NCBI GenBank assembly: GCA_964058845.1
Contig: CAXKVR010000131.1
Coordinates: 1-64,000, forward strand
Source: Carex sylvatica
Lineage: Eukaryota > Streptophyta > Magnoliopsida > Poales > Cyperaceae
DNA: 64,000 nucleotides
Direction: 5' to 3'
A program made the position numbers and the translations under genes. This document shows, piece by piece, positions 1 through 10,354 of this stretch (position 1 is its first letter; every line of letters begins with the position of its first letter). The notes under the pieces are model-generated. The model was not told the DNA's origin. It made no database searches and saw only the letters and a list, made by a program, of their open reading frames with translations.

Positions 1-314
1 GGTAAATTGATGACTAATTCTATACATTAGAGTTAAATTAGAAAATTAAGGTACCAAATTAAGGCATAATTCATACTTGTTGTCCACTGGGGCTGAATTG
101 GGTTTAGGTGCACAATTGCGGGTCAATTTAGAATTAATTAGGCAAAATTTCCTATCTTTCGTTTAATTGCTAGTTATACTGGTCAAAATGTTCTCAATTA
201 AATATCTACCAATCTCTTTGATTATAGTTAATTGACAATATACAGCTTCCGATATTTCAATTGAATAAGCAAATAGAAATAGCTTTTAGACTTTTTAGTA
301 GTGTGAACTTTTAG

Positions 315-1844
315 GTTAATTACGGGATATCTCGAGAAGACTTGGAGAGAATGGTCGGAGCAGATGATTTAAAATTTAGCGGCTTAGATCTTGCTAATCT
401 TATAAGGGAAAAATATGGAAGGTCATATGATGTTCAGCTTATAAGAAAGGTGGTTATTATTTGTTTTACCTTTCTTTCATTTCATAGGCCAAAAATTTAG
501 GCAAACCAGGGATTAACATTCTGAATTCCAAATTGTCCATATTTTGACAAAATTGGGGATATACCAAGGATTATCTGCAAAAATTTCCTTTGTAATTGGT
601 ACCAAATTGGTCTCATATAAGTTCAATGACATTATTGATTTATTGAGCAATTACTTGACTTAAATTGGTCATTTTGGGGAATTTGTATGGGTCTAGTCAG
701 ACCAGTACCAGTCAGCACTAGTAGGTCAACAGTATTTGGTTTGCAATTTTCTATTGCCCTTTATTTCTCAAGAAAGGAACTTGAAGCTGAAATTTTTTCT
801 TCAACTATTTGAATTTGAGCTTTAGGCATGTAATTCCTTGTATCTATTGGTAACAGGAGTTCATGGGAAGAAACCTACTAGCAATGAATGTGATGTGGAA
901 GTACAGAGAACAAGTAATTTTTATGCTTCGTAAATTTTCATTAATGCTGGGTTAAATATTTTCATTCTCTCTAAATTGGTTGTTCTGCACTGAGAGTAAT
1001 ACAGACCCATAAAAAAATATAATACCATTTGACAGTCTTGGATATTTTTGGTACTAGTGTCTAGGGTTTCAGATCCTCCCAAGTACCGTAATAGGGAATC
1101 TTTAATCTTTTAGAATTATTGGATCTGGACCGTTCTTTTTAACTTGGTACGAATCACAAAGCCCAATAATACTGCTCTCTGTGATAGCCCGAATCCCAAA
1201 GCGCCTGAGAGTTAATCTCAAACCGTAAAGTGAAGGGAATCTTTTACAATATTGGAGAGGATACTTGTCCAGTGTCCAGTGGGTTAACTGACATGTACTA
1301 TTACAATCTTTGATTTTTGGATGACAATGGTCAGTTTTGCCTAAAAGTCCCTTAATTTTTTATTGCTTCATGTTTTCTTGGATATTTTCTGTTTTGTTGG
1401 ACTGCAAGATAAATTACACCTTACCATTTTTGGTCTAGCTTTAAATTTGCCTGAATTGATTCATAACTGCACCATGCTTTCTCATTTGTTGCAGAGATCA
1501 TTTCCATTGAGTGAAGAGGAGTACATATTGAGGCTCGATGATGTGGCGAATAATCTGAAATGTTGGGGAGCTGTCTCTCATGTACAAAATAGTCTCGCAA
1601 GAACGAAAGAGAGGCCTCGAATCGGAAAAGTAATTTCTCATTTTTCTTAACTAATTCAACCTCCTTTTTTCTTTTTTTATGATTTATTTAATTACTGGTA
1701 CCTAGGTTACACATTACTCATTACTTGCCAGAAAAAATGTTAAACTCCTGACCTCTTTAAGATTTGCTGCTCTGACAGGCTGTAAGTATTTTCATAGACA
1801 TGGATGAATCGGGCGGGCGATCAAGAGAATGGATATACAAATAA
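315..1844 (+). CDS. MEE14: MEE14/CBP1-like protein, 3' four exons (5' part not resolved)
   Basis: Four exons join in frame: 315-449, 857-913, 1495-1629 and 1779-1844, each with GT-AG borders, ending in TAA. They give 122 residues. Highlights are SREDLERMVGADDLKFSGLD, then EFMGRNLLAMNVMWKYREQ, a block with LRLDDVANNLKCWGAVSHV, and the tail FIDMDESGGRSREWIYK. From memory this C-terminal half matches the small plant family of Arabidopsis MEE14/CBP1 (CCG-binding protein 1), linked to central-cell control of pollen-tube guidance. That assignment is from family knowledge and not from a search. The start codon and first exon(s) lie upstream of 315 or outside the window; an AG acceptor directly precedes 315. 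The gene converges on the metallo-beta-lactamase gene at 2454. A decayed piece of its 1495-1629 exon recurs at 6925-7053. Confidence 0.7.
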
Positions 1845-2453
1845 ATCAATATCATGAAATTAGATGTCAGTAAAATGCCACCAGAAGATATAATACAAAG
1901 TGCTTCAATCTAGAAACGAAGGCAGTCTCCAGGCCTAAGGTGCCTAATTTGTGGCACAATGCTCCTTTGTTTGGACAATGCACAAAATTCTGACACTATT
2001 ATGTCAGTTTGCATTGTAAATTGTATTCATTGTCTAATCTGTCAGCAATACATATGGCGACGTTTTGGCATGCTTCTGTGTTTTGTGGATGCAAATACCC
2101 GAGATATAATCAATATTCCAAGGTTGATAAATTAAAATTCATGCTATGGTGCTGCTAATATCAATATTATTATTACCACTTAAGTTTAGTACCTTCACTG
2201 AAGTAATAAACATTGCTAAATTTCATATTATTCTCGGGTAATTGTACTACAATTTCCACACATAAGTACTTCCATTTTTGTAACATAAGAAGTGACATCT
2301 ACCAAGTTTTCAAAAAAGAAGAAGTGACATTACCATTTGTACACAACTCGGAAAAAGAAAACAAAAAAACTTGTAAAAATTTATTCCAGCAGGATTTGAA
2401 CATCGCTATTATAATGTAGCCATGTGTATACAAGTGCACAGAGCTGTTTCAGC
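1845..2453. other. Convergent intergenic region between MEE14-like and MBL copy 1
   Basis: This is AT-rich 3' flanking DNA of two converging genes, with no coding potential that I can support. About 2165-2390 has a diverged relative at about 39805-39935, including a shared stretch reading TTTGTACACAACTC, so this flank has been copied elsewhere in the window. Confidence 0.5.
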
Positions 2454-4651
2454 TTAGGCAAGCAAAGGCTCCTTATTCCTGGTATTAGAATTATCATGTA
2501 AATGCTCTTGGGTCGCCAAATAAGCCTCTATAGCAGAATTCTTTTCATCATTGTCTTTGAATCTTATTCTTCTGCCATGACCTGTACAGAAAGAAAAAAA
2601 AAAGTTAAGGAGCAGTGTAAAGAGCTTGTACCATTTGCATATAATTGGCCTCGACATCTACAAAGTTCTCAAATAAATTACTAATTTGTTCTTAAAACCT
2701 TTTAAATACTTTTAAATTTTATACTCTTTGATATAAGTATTGTGATAGAGAAGCAAACTTACCAGGGAGAATCCAGTTGAAATTCAGGTCTAATAACTTC
2801 TTCACGCTATCCAGTTGCAGGCTAGCTGTACTCAATTTATGCAAAATGAGTTCAAAAGCAAAGATCGAAACAGTAGCATTTTAATACTTTCAACAAATGT
2901 AGGCCAGTCAGATGAATTATTTACTGATCTCTTACCTGATTGTTTGTTGTAAATAAGAACCATGTCGAGATCACCAGTTTCTCCTGATATACAGAGATGG
3001 TCTCCTGTGAATAAAACCTTCATTGGTCTATAATACAAACACACTGAACCCTGCACAAAATAATTCAAGGACAACATACAGTGAAACTTTAAGTATTTGC
3101 ATGTGCTGTATCTTTTGAGAAAACACACTTAATTTCCTCCTTGTGTTATAAAAATTGGTCTTACTTCGGTATGGCCTGGTGTATGGACAAGCTCAAAGTC
3201 GGATCCAATGGGCCATGGACCATTTCCATGCAGCTTTCTCTCTACATCTTCAGTTCTATATTCCACCTGTTTCAATTGAATAAAAAATTCATCATCTATT
3301 TCATAAAATTGGAGAAAATTGTTCCATACCAAGTTGTATGCATTGTATTAATAAGGCAGGTTGTAGCAGTCCCAATACCAAGAAGCGAATTAAGATCAAG
3401 TAAGAACAAAAATTGCCATATTATGGTAGTACGATAAAGGAACGGTACAAGTACTTACATCTCCTATATGCATAATCCTCTCACATTTAAACCGCTTGGC
3501 CCACTTGTCATGCTCTGCTATATCATCCCTGACATAATAAATTTGGTCTGGTCATACTTAATTTGAATTTCAGTAATAGGAAAGCTGTCTAAACTCTAAA
3601 GATCACAATTAATTTCCTTATTTAATCATACTTATGAGTCAGGAACAGGTAGCGGACCCCGCCAAGTATGTCGATCTCGCGAGCCAAGATCTCTGTGTAT
3701 TTCGGACTGGAATATAAATGAAAAGATTAAATGAAATTGAATTTTGTTTAGTTGCTTTTGACAGTTTGAAATTTTAATTAGCACTTACCAGTCCACCATT
3801 ATGTTTCCTTCAGGGTGTGAAATAAAGTATGGTGCAGCCCCATAAGATTTCTCAGAGTGGTAACCACAGTGATAAACTCCCTGAAAAAAAAAAAAATTAA
3901 AATTTAAACTAAGGTGAAAAAATATTTTTTAATTTTAAAAATTAAAATCAAGTAGTACAAACACACAGGAATGTCACTTTCGTCGATAGGCAGAGGAAAT
4001 GTCTTGTTCACTTCGACTACCTCCTTCATCTTCTTTTCAATATGAATTGAATTTGTTGGACAAGAAAGTAAAGCCTGCAAAAACAAATTAGAAAAAAAAA
4101 ATTGCTTTAAAAATTCCAACTAAAAGAAGAGATTTCAATCATCACTTCTTTAGTCGAACTAAAGGAGAAATTAACCTGCAAAGCCTTGATATTTTCATCT
4201 TTTGAAGCCGGCTGCTTTGTTACAGCCGACATTTTATCAATCCTTGCAAAGAAGTCCTAAAAATAAGAAACATATATCAATTTGAATGTCTAGAAACAAT
4301 TCTCTTGATAAAAATGAGAGAAAAGTACATACAGGAGCCATCCATCGACAAGTGTCACAATCGATACATGTATGATCTGAAAACAATTAATTAAACAAAG
4401 ATATAAGATGGCACACCACTTGTTTGATAAAATGCCAAACCATAATACATAGAGAAAAGAGGGATTTTGCTCTTCTCACCAACGAAGAAGTTCCCATCCA
4501 CGTTCTGCGGTCTCCTCTCCCGAGCGGAGCCCGTACCGGCCGCGACAACAAGCCGGAATCGAGCAGCGTTCCGTTCGTTCCGGCCAGAGCGGGACGGAAC
4601 GAGAGGCTGGTATCTTGGTCGAAGAAGAGATCCTGTGAGAGCAAGTGCCAT
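2454..4651 (-). CDS. Metallo-beta-lactamase-fold protein with N-terminal 4Fe-4S motif, copy 1
   Basis: Eleven exons on the minus strand join without a break: 4651-4480, 4376-4333, 4256-4176, 4074-3967, 3880-3789, 3706-3632, 3528-3459, 3266-3165, 3050-2936, 2825-2763 and 2581-2454. They total 1050 bp, 349 residues. The basic, Ser/Arg-rich first 55 residues look like an organelle transit peptide (inference). Next comes [15 protein letters not shown], a ferredoxin-like cysteine cluster, then a metallo-beta-lactamase/glyoxalase II-like fold with LTHKDDIAEHDKW, HTPGHTEGS, FTGDHL and LPGHGRR as metal-site segments. This is the plant family typified by Arabidopsis At4g33540; the substrate is not known to me. 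The ATG was chosen because it opens the only in-frame N-terminus. Sister copy at 7881-10354 has identical exon lengths. Confidence 0.88.
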
Positions 4652-6640
4652 GGTTAAATGTTTTCCTTTTCGTTTACAAGTGAAGCTGAGAGATATATAT
4701 ATAAGCGGCGAGCAGAGAGGATCGCATTTGAGAAAGATTAGTTGGTGAACAGATGAACAGTGAGTCAGTGACGTGGGCCCCACTGGACTGGTTTATTAGG
4801 CTTAGGCCGGGAAAATTGAAATCAAATCCTAATAAAGTAATCTAAATTTTGAATTTAGATCTGAACTCTCCGATCGGTTTTTGCACGATTATTACAGGCA
4901 TACTGTGCATTTCATCTCGGGTCGGATTTGATCTGACGGTCTGGATTCAAACACGGAAAAAGTTTGGAGAAGAATAGTTATCTGCAAACACATGTTAAGC
5001 CAAATGGGATCCAAATATCCAACACTGATACGATCAATGTTCACACCAGTGCGTATCCTCTGAGGCATCTCAACTTTTGCGTGACCGACATGTACGGTGC
5101 CTATTTGGGGATAGCGCTGGGGGCCAGTATTATTTGAGCTTAGATATTCGTGCAGAACGTGTTTAAACGGTTGAGATTTTCCAGAAAGTAATGCAAAATA
5201 TGAATTATCTCAGAGAAATGTGAATTCCTTTCACACCGTAAAAGAGAGCAAGTGAAGCGAGTGCGAGTCGCGACTGAAGAGCAGATCCTCTCAATCGCTG
5301 CTGACGAAGCTTTATCGGAGAGTTCAGTCAAATACCCAAATCGAGATCCTGCACGATCTTATTCTTACCGCAAAGATTGATTAATTAAAAAAAAGAAAAG
5401 AGAAGTTATATAATAGATATATATTCGTATTCAGATGAGAGACATAATATGAATATATGATAGAGTTCTATGAGCGGACGCAGGATCTCTGGTTCCTGGG
5501 AGAAATCAAATTTAAAAAGCTTATCAATTTAAATTTATTAGCTAATTGAGTACTACTAAAAAAAATTAACATAATAAAATATTATGGTTCTAAATCATGA
5601 GATTTCCAAAATTAAATTATGATTGTAAATATGATTCTAATATGATTCATGACTTCTTTGTGTTTTTTTTTTGTTTTCTTTTGTATTTTTCTTGATAATT
5701 TGTACAAGTTTGACTTATATTTTGTTTAATAGGAGATCAAAAATATCAATTTTTGACTTGTATTTTGCTTAATAGACGAACAAATCTTTATTTTTTGACA
5801 GTAGATAATGAAAACAAGATTAAAGTAGAAATTCAATCAAAGGGCCCATTATGTATTTCTCAAACTCATCATTTCATTTATTTCATGTTTGAGCCCAACT
5901 TCTCAGTCTCTCTCATTTAATGTGACATATGGAGTTCTCTGACATCAATCAATCATTTAATATGGCATATGAAGTCCTATAACTTATCCTCTTGGTTCAT
6001 AAAACACCATGTCTATCATCATTGAACCAATTTTCTTCTTCCTCCCAAATTTATCCAAAATCAGAAACACTTGAAGAAAATAAAAAAATGTGCTAGGAAT
6101 AAAGAGTGGAGGTGAAATTGGCTTCAAAATAAATAAAAATTTAGTCCAGAAAGGGACAAACTAATTTTCAAGGGGCTAAACCGAAATCAACCTATTTTTT
6201 TCTACTACTTTTGAAAATCCAGCTGCCCCCTCGCCCCGGACTACACTAGGTATGCCCCCTAATTCTATCCATGAATAATATAAATATTATAATTCTAAAT
6301 TTATTTATTTTCTTCTATTTTTCAATTGCTTTATCTAAATTTTCGTGAGAGAGCTTAAATTTTTTTATGAGCTTATACATTTAAATTTTTTCATAAGGCA
6401 AACTAGTTGCATTCAATAATTCATTGCTTTATAACTATACAAATTAATTGCTCCATGACTCCATGTCAATATTTATTTTTCTTTGTTTTAAAAAACATTT
6501 AACTAGAAGCATAAATAGAAGTGTCAATAATACTCTTTTATCCGTTTATCTAATATGTATCGTATTTGATAAGATATATATAAATATTATTTTTCTTTGT
6601 TAATTTATCGGTTATAGGTATGGATGATTTCATTTTGTTA
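4652..6640. other. Intergenic region between the tandem units
   Basis: The first 150 bp hold the MBL copy 1 promoter. A GTGACGTGGGCCCCACTGG block (about 4769) is conserved upstream of copy 2 at about 10633 and contains an ACGTGG G-box-like core. About 4830-4955 is a fragment related to the hairpin element at 58066-58215. The rest is AT-rich DNA with no gene I can support. Confidence 0.5.
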
Positions 6641-6643
6641 ACA

Positions 6644-6887
6644 TAATGAGTATGAATAATGAGGGAAGCAACTTTGCTCCTTTTCTTGAGAAAAGGAGGA
6701 TCCTTCTATTTTTCAATCCGAACCGTTAAAAATAGATCAAACAGCTTCAATTACTTTTTTCTTTTATATCAATATAATTTATTAAAATGAATTAAATGTA
6801 ATTGAAGCCGTTTGATCGATTTTGAACGGTTCGGATTAGAGAATAGGAGGGTCCTCCTTTTCTCAAGAAAAAGAGATAATGAGTATG
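6644..6887. mobile_element. MITE-like hairpin element with 12-bp flanking direct repeats
   Basis: A long inverted repeat runs from about 6677 to 6874. The left arm starts CTCCTTTTCTTGAGAAAAGG, and the right arm is its near-complement ending CTTTTCTCAAGAAAAAGAG. Both arms continue into a block around AATCCGAACCGTT. The sequence ATAATGAGTATG occurs at 6644-6655 and again at 6876-6887. This suits a target-site duplication, although about 20 bp separate the left repeat from the clear inverted-repeat start. No coding capacity. Superfamily not assigned. Confidence 0.7.
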
Positions 6888-6924
6888 GATATAAAAACAT
6901 TTTCACTGAATCCGTATCGTACAC

Positions 6925-7053
6925 CCCAATTGTCATTTCTGATCTGGCTTTTAACTTTGCCATGATCAAATCCTATCTGCACCATGTTTTCTCATTTATT
7001 GTAGAGGTAATTTTCATTGAGCGATGATGTGGTGAATAACCTGAAATGTTGGA
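6925..7053 (+). pseudogene. Decayed fragment of the MEE14-like gene (intron end plus part of exon 1495-1629)
   Basis: The stretch matches 1425-1563: the intron end with TGCACCATG(C/T)TTTCTCATTT, the exon start, and then GATGATGTGG(C/T)GAATAA(T/C)CTGAAATGTTGG. About 27 bp inside the exon are deleted and the acceptor is altered (GTAG for GCAG). None of the other exons is visible nearby. It sits just 3' of MBL copy 2, exactly as the intact gene sits next to MBL copy 1, so it marks the upstream end of the duplicated unit. Confidence 0.8.
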
Positions 7054-7261
7054 AGCGCGTTTTATTACTCATGAGGCCTATTAATTAATTATCATGGAAT
7101 TATGAAAGATGAGATTTTTACAAGTACAGAAGTTTACAAATAAATTTGCAAAAGCCATATAAAAATTTGCAAAAATCATATTGATTTATAATCTCTTTTT
7201 TTTTGTAAAAAGTATAGTTGCAAGTGATGATGAAAAAAAATAATTTACAATTAAACTTACA

Positions 7262-7565
7262 ATACATTTTTTATAAAATGAGGAAGGATATACTTGCATC
7301 CTTTTTTGGTGACACCAAATTACAACTTACATTTTCAAAGTTTTCAAAGTTCAAACAGTCGATCCAAACCGTTCAACATGATTAAAATATATTAAAATGT
7401 GCTTGCAGATCAAAAAATTTCGATTTTTTTTTACTATTTAATAAGTATTTTACAAAATAGTTGTTTTCAGACCATTGAATTTTTGTACCCATCTTAATAA
7501 ATAGCAATTTAAAAAAAATATATATATATAAAATTTAATCTACAAGCACATTTTAATTGTAGGTA
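7262..7565. mobile_element. Non-autonomous repeat, also present at 21116-21400
   Basis: The stretch shares long segments with 21116-21400: TTTTTTGGTGACA, AAACAGTCGATCCAAA and ATTAAAATGTGCTTGCAGATC in the same order. Near its right end an inverted copy of the last segment appears (ACAAGCACATTTTAATT, about 7543-7560), so it is MITE-like. It lies in the MBL copy 2 3' flank, where copy 1 has no counterpart. No coding capacity; superfamily not assigned. Confidence 0.6.
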
Positions 7566-7880
7566 TTTATCTTAGCATATAAATAGTCATTTTTGTGTAT
7601 GTACAAACTACAAAACACACAATAAAATAGTAAGACATTCTCACTGATAGCTATCAGTTTTTCAAAAAAAAGAAATAGTAAGACATTCATTTTATTCATT
7701 TCCTTTCTATAAATTACATGGTAGGCACACGCCAATTAGGTACTTCCTTTCTTTCCACCAACTTTGACTCAATTAGGTACTTCCTTTCTTTCCGCCAATT
7801 AGGTACTCTCAGTCTCAGGTATTGATTGTACTATTTATTATGTAGGCATGTATTATACAAGTGCACAGAGCAGTTTCAGC

Positions 7881-10354
7881 TTAGGCAAACAAAGGCTCCT
7901 TATTCCTGTTATTAGAATTACCATGTAAATGCTCTTTGGTAGCCAAAAAGGCCTCTATAGCTGAATTTTTTGCATCATTGTCTTTGAATCTTATTCTTCT
8001 GCCATGACCTGTAAGAAAATTAAAAAACATTTTTGAGTAGAGTAAAGAGCTGGTAATGTTTACAGTGTACCAGTTGCATGTAATAGGCCTAGACATCTAC
8101 ATAGTTCTCTTATAAATTACTAATTTATTGTTTAAACCTTTTAAAATACTTTTAATTTTTTATACCCACTCTTTGAAATGAATAATGCATTGTGGTGAGA
8201 GAAGTGAGCTTACCAGGTAGAATCCAGTTGAAATTCAGGTCTAATAACTTCTTCACACTATCCAGTTGTAGGCTGACTGTACTCAATTCATACAAAATGA
8301 GATCAAAACAATTACATTTTAAATTTTTGAACAAATGTAGACCAGGCAAATGAATTATATATTAACTGATACCTTACCTGATTGTTGGTTGTACCTAATA
8401 GAAATGTCGAGGTTGCCGGTTTCGCCTGATCTGTAAAGATGGTCTCCTGTGAATAAAACCTTCATTGCTCTATAATACAAACATACTGAACCCTGCACAA
8501 AATAATTGAAGAACAACATACAGCGAAACTTTAAGTATTTGCATGTGCAGTATCATTTGAGAAAAGTAGAAAACACACTTAATTTACTCCTTGTGTAATG
8601 AAAATTGGTCTTACTTCGGTATGGCCTGGTGTATGGACAAGCTCAAAGTCGGATCCAATGGTCCATGGACCATTTCCATGCAGCTTTCTCTCTACATCTT
8701 CAGTTCTATAGTCCACCTGCTTGAATTGAATTAAATATTCATCATCTATTTCATAAAATCTGAGAAAATTGTTCCATCTTATGGTAGTAGCAGTGCCAAT
8801 ACCAAGAAGCGAAATAAGATCAAGTAAGAACAAAAATTGCCATCTTATGGTAGTACGATAAAGGAACAATACAAGCACTTACATCTCCTACATGCATAAT
8901 CCTCTCACATTTAAACCGCCTGACCCACTTGTCATGCTCTCCTATATCATCCCTGACATAATAAATTTGGTCTGGTCATACTTAATTTGAATTTCAGTAA
9001 TTAGGAAAGCCGTCTAAAATCACAATTAATTTCTTCATTTGATCATACTTATGAGTCAGGAACAGGTAGCGGACCCCACCGAGCATATCGATCTGGCGAG
9101 CCAATATCTCTTTGTATTTCGGACTGGAATATAAATGACAAAATTAGATATTTTAAACTGTATGTATTTAGTTTCTTTGCTTTGACAGTTTGAAATTTTA
9201 ATTAGCACTTACCAGTCCACCATTATGTTTCCTTGAGGGTGAGAAATAAAGTATGATGTAGCCCCATAAGATTTCTCAGAGTGGTAACCACAGTGATAAA
9301 CCCCCTGAAAATAAATAATTAAATTTTAAACTAAGTTGAAAAAATATCTTTAATTTCTAAAATGAGAATCAAGTAGTAGAAACACACAGGAATGTCAATT
9401 TCGTCGATAGGCAGAGGAAACATCTTGTTCACCTCGACTACCTCCTTCATCGGCTTTTCAGTACGAATTGAATTTGTTGGACAAGAAAGTAAAGCCTGCA
9501 AAAGACAAATTAAAAATTCAAAAACAGAATCTGCTTTAGAAATTAGAATTGATATAAGAGATTTATTTCAATCATCGCTTTGTTAGTCCAACTAAAGGAA
9601 ATAATTAACCTGCAAAGCCTCCACATTTTCATCTTTTGAAGCCGGTTGCTTTGTTACAGCCGACATCCCATCAATCCTTGCAAATACATCCTAAAAAATA
9701 AGAAACATAAAATCAATTTGAATGTCTGGAAAAAAATCTAATAGGAGTATAATGGAGACCTCCAGTATTGAGGCTACTGGATAATTAGCAGGGCTCAAGT
9801 TTCGGTTAGGATTAACTAAATAAATTGTCAGACAGAGATGTTTTCAGTTAGTTGTAACAAGAATTAGTGAGGATACCTCTTGTAATCAGAGCTCTATATA
9901 TAGAGGCTATTGTACATGAATCATTTCTGTGAAAGAAATACAAAGAATGCTTTTGCTCAAATCATATCTCTTCACCTTACTTTAGATTTTAAAATCACAC
10001 ATTTCTCTTGATAAAATTGAGATAAAAGTACTTACAGGAGCCATCCATCGGCAAGTGTCACAATCGATACATGTATGATCTGCAAAGAATTTATTAAACA
10101 CAGATATAAGATGGCACATCACCTGTTTGATAAAATGCCAAACCGTAATATAAAGAGAAAACATAGGTTTTTCTCTTCTCACCAACGAAGAAGTTCCCTT
10201 CCGCGTTCTGTGGCCTCCTTTCCCGAGCGGAGCCCGTACCGGCCGTGACAACAAGCCGGAATCGAGCAGCGCTCCGCTCGTTCCGGCCAGAGAGGGACGG
10301 AACCAGAGGCTGGTATCTTGGTCGAAGAAGGGATCCTGTGAGAGCAAGTGCCAT
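7881..10354 (-). CDS. Metallo-beta-lactamase-fold protein with N-terminal 4Fe-4S motif, copy 2
   Basis: Exons are 10354-10183, 10079-10036, 9690-9610, 9495-9388, 9304-9213, 9123-9049, 8952-8883, 8716-8615, 8492-8378, 8276-8214 and 8008-7881. Every exon length equals copy 1 (total 1050 bp, 349 residues) and I see no frameshift or stop. The [15 protein letters not shown] cluster, [28 protein letters not shown] and LPGHGRR segments are all kept, so it is probably functional. The most changed stretch follows the GDHL motif: [20 protein letters not shown] against DHLCISGETGDLDMVLIYNK in copy 1. Its second intron has gained an LTR-like insertion (9738-9998), and an extra segment of about 170 bp sits in its promoter (10459-10632). 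Confidence 0.88.
9738..9998. mobile_element. LTR-like insertion in intron 2 of MBL copy 2
   Basis: About 260 bp here have no counterpart in the same intron of copy 1, where the flanking AATGTCT and TTCTCTTGATAAAA blocks lie side by side. The insert has LTR-like traits: a TATATATAGAGG promoter-like motif (about 9894), then GTACATGAATCATTTCTGTG and an A-rich leader. Exact ends and target duplication could not be fixed. A solo LTR or TRIM remnant is the likeliest reading. Confidence 0.5.

Noticed and set aside
4424..4783. Several overlapping 77-130 codon frames on both strands over the MBL first exon
   Set aside because: They are antisense or frame-shifted readings of the GC-rich first exon. 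Only the minus frame [10 protein letters not shown] continues through proper splice sites.
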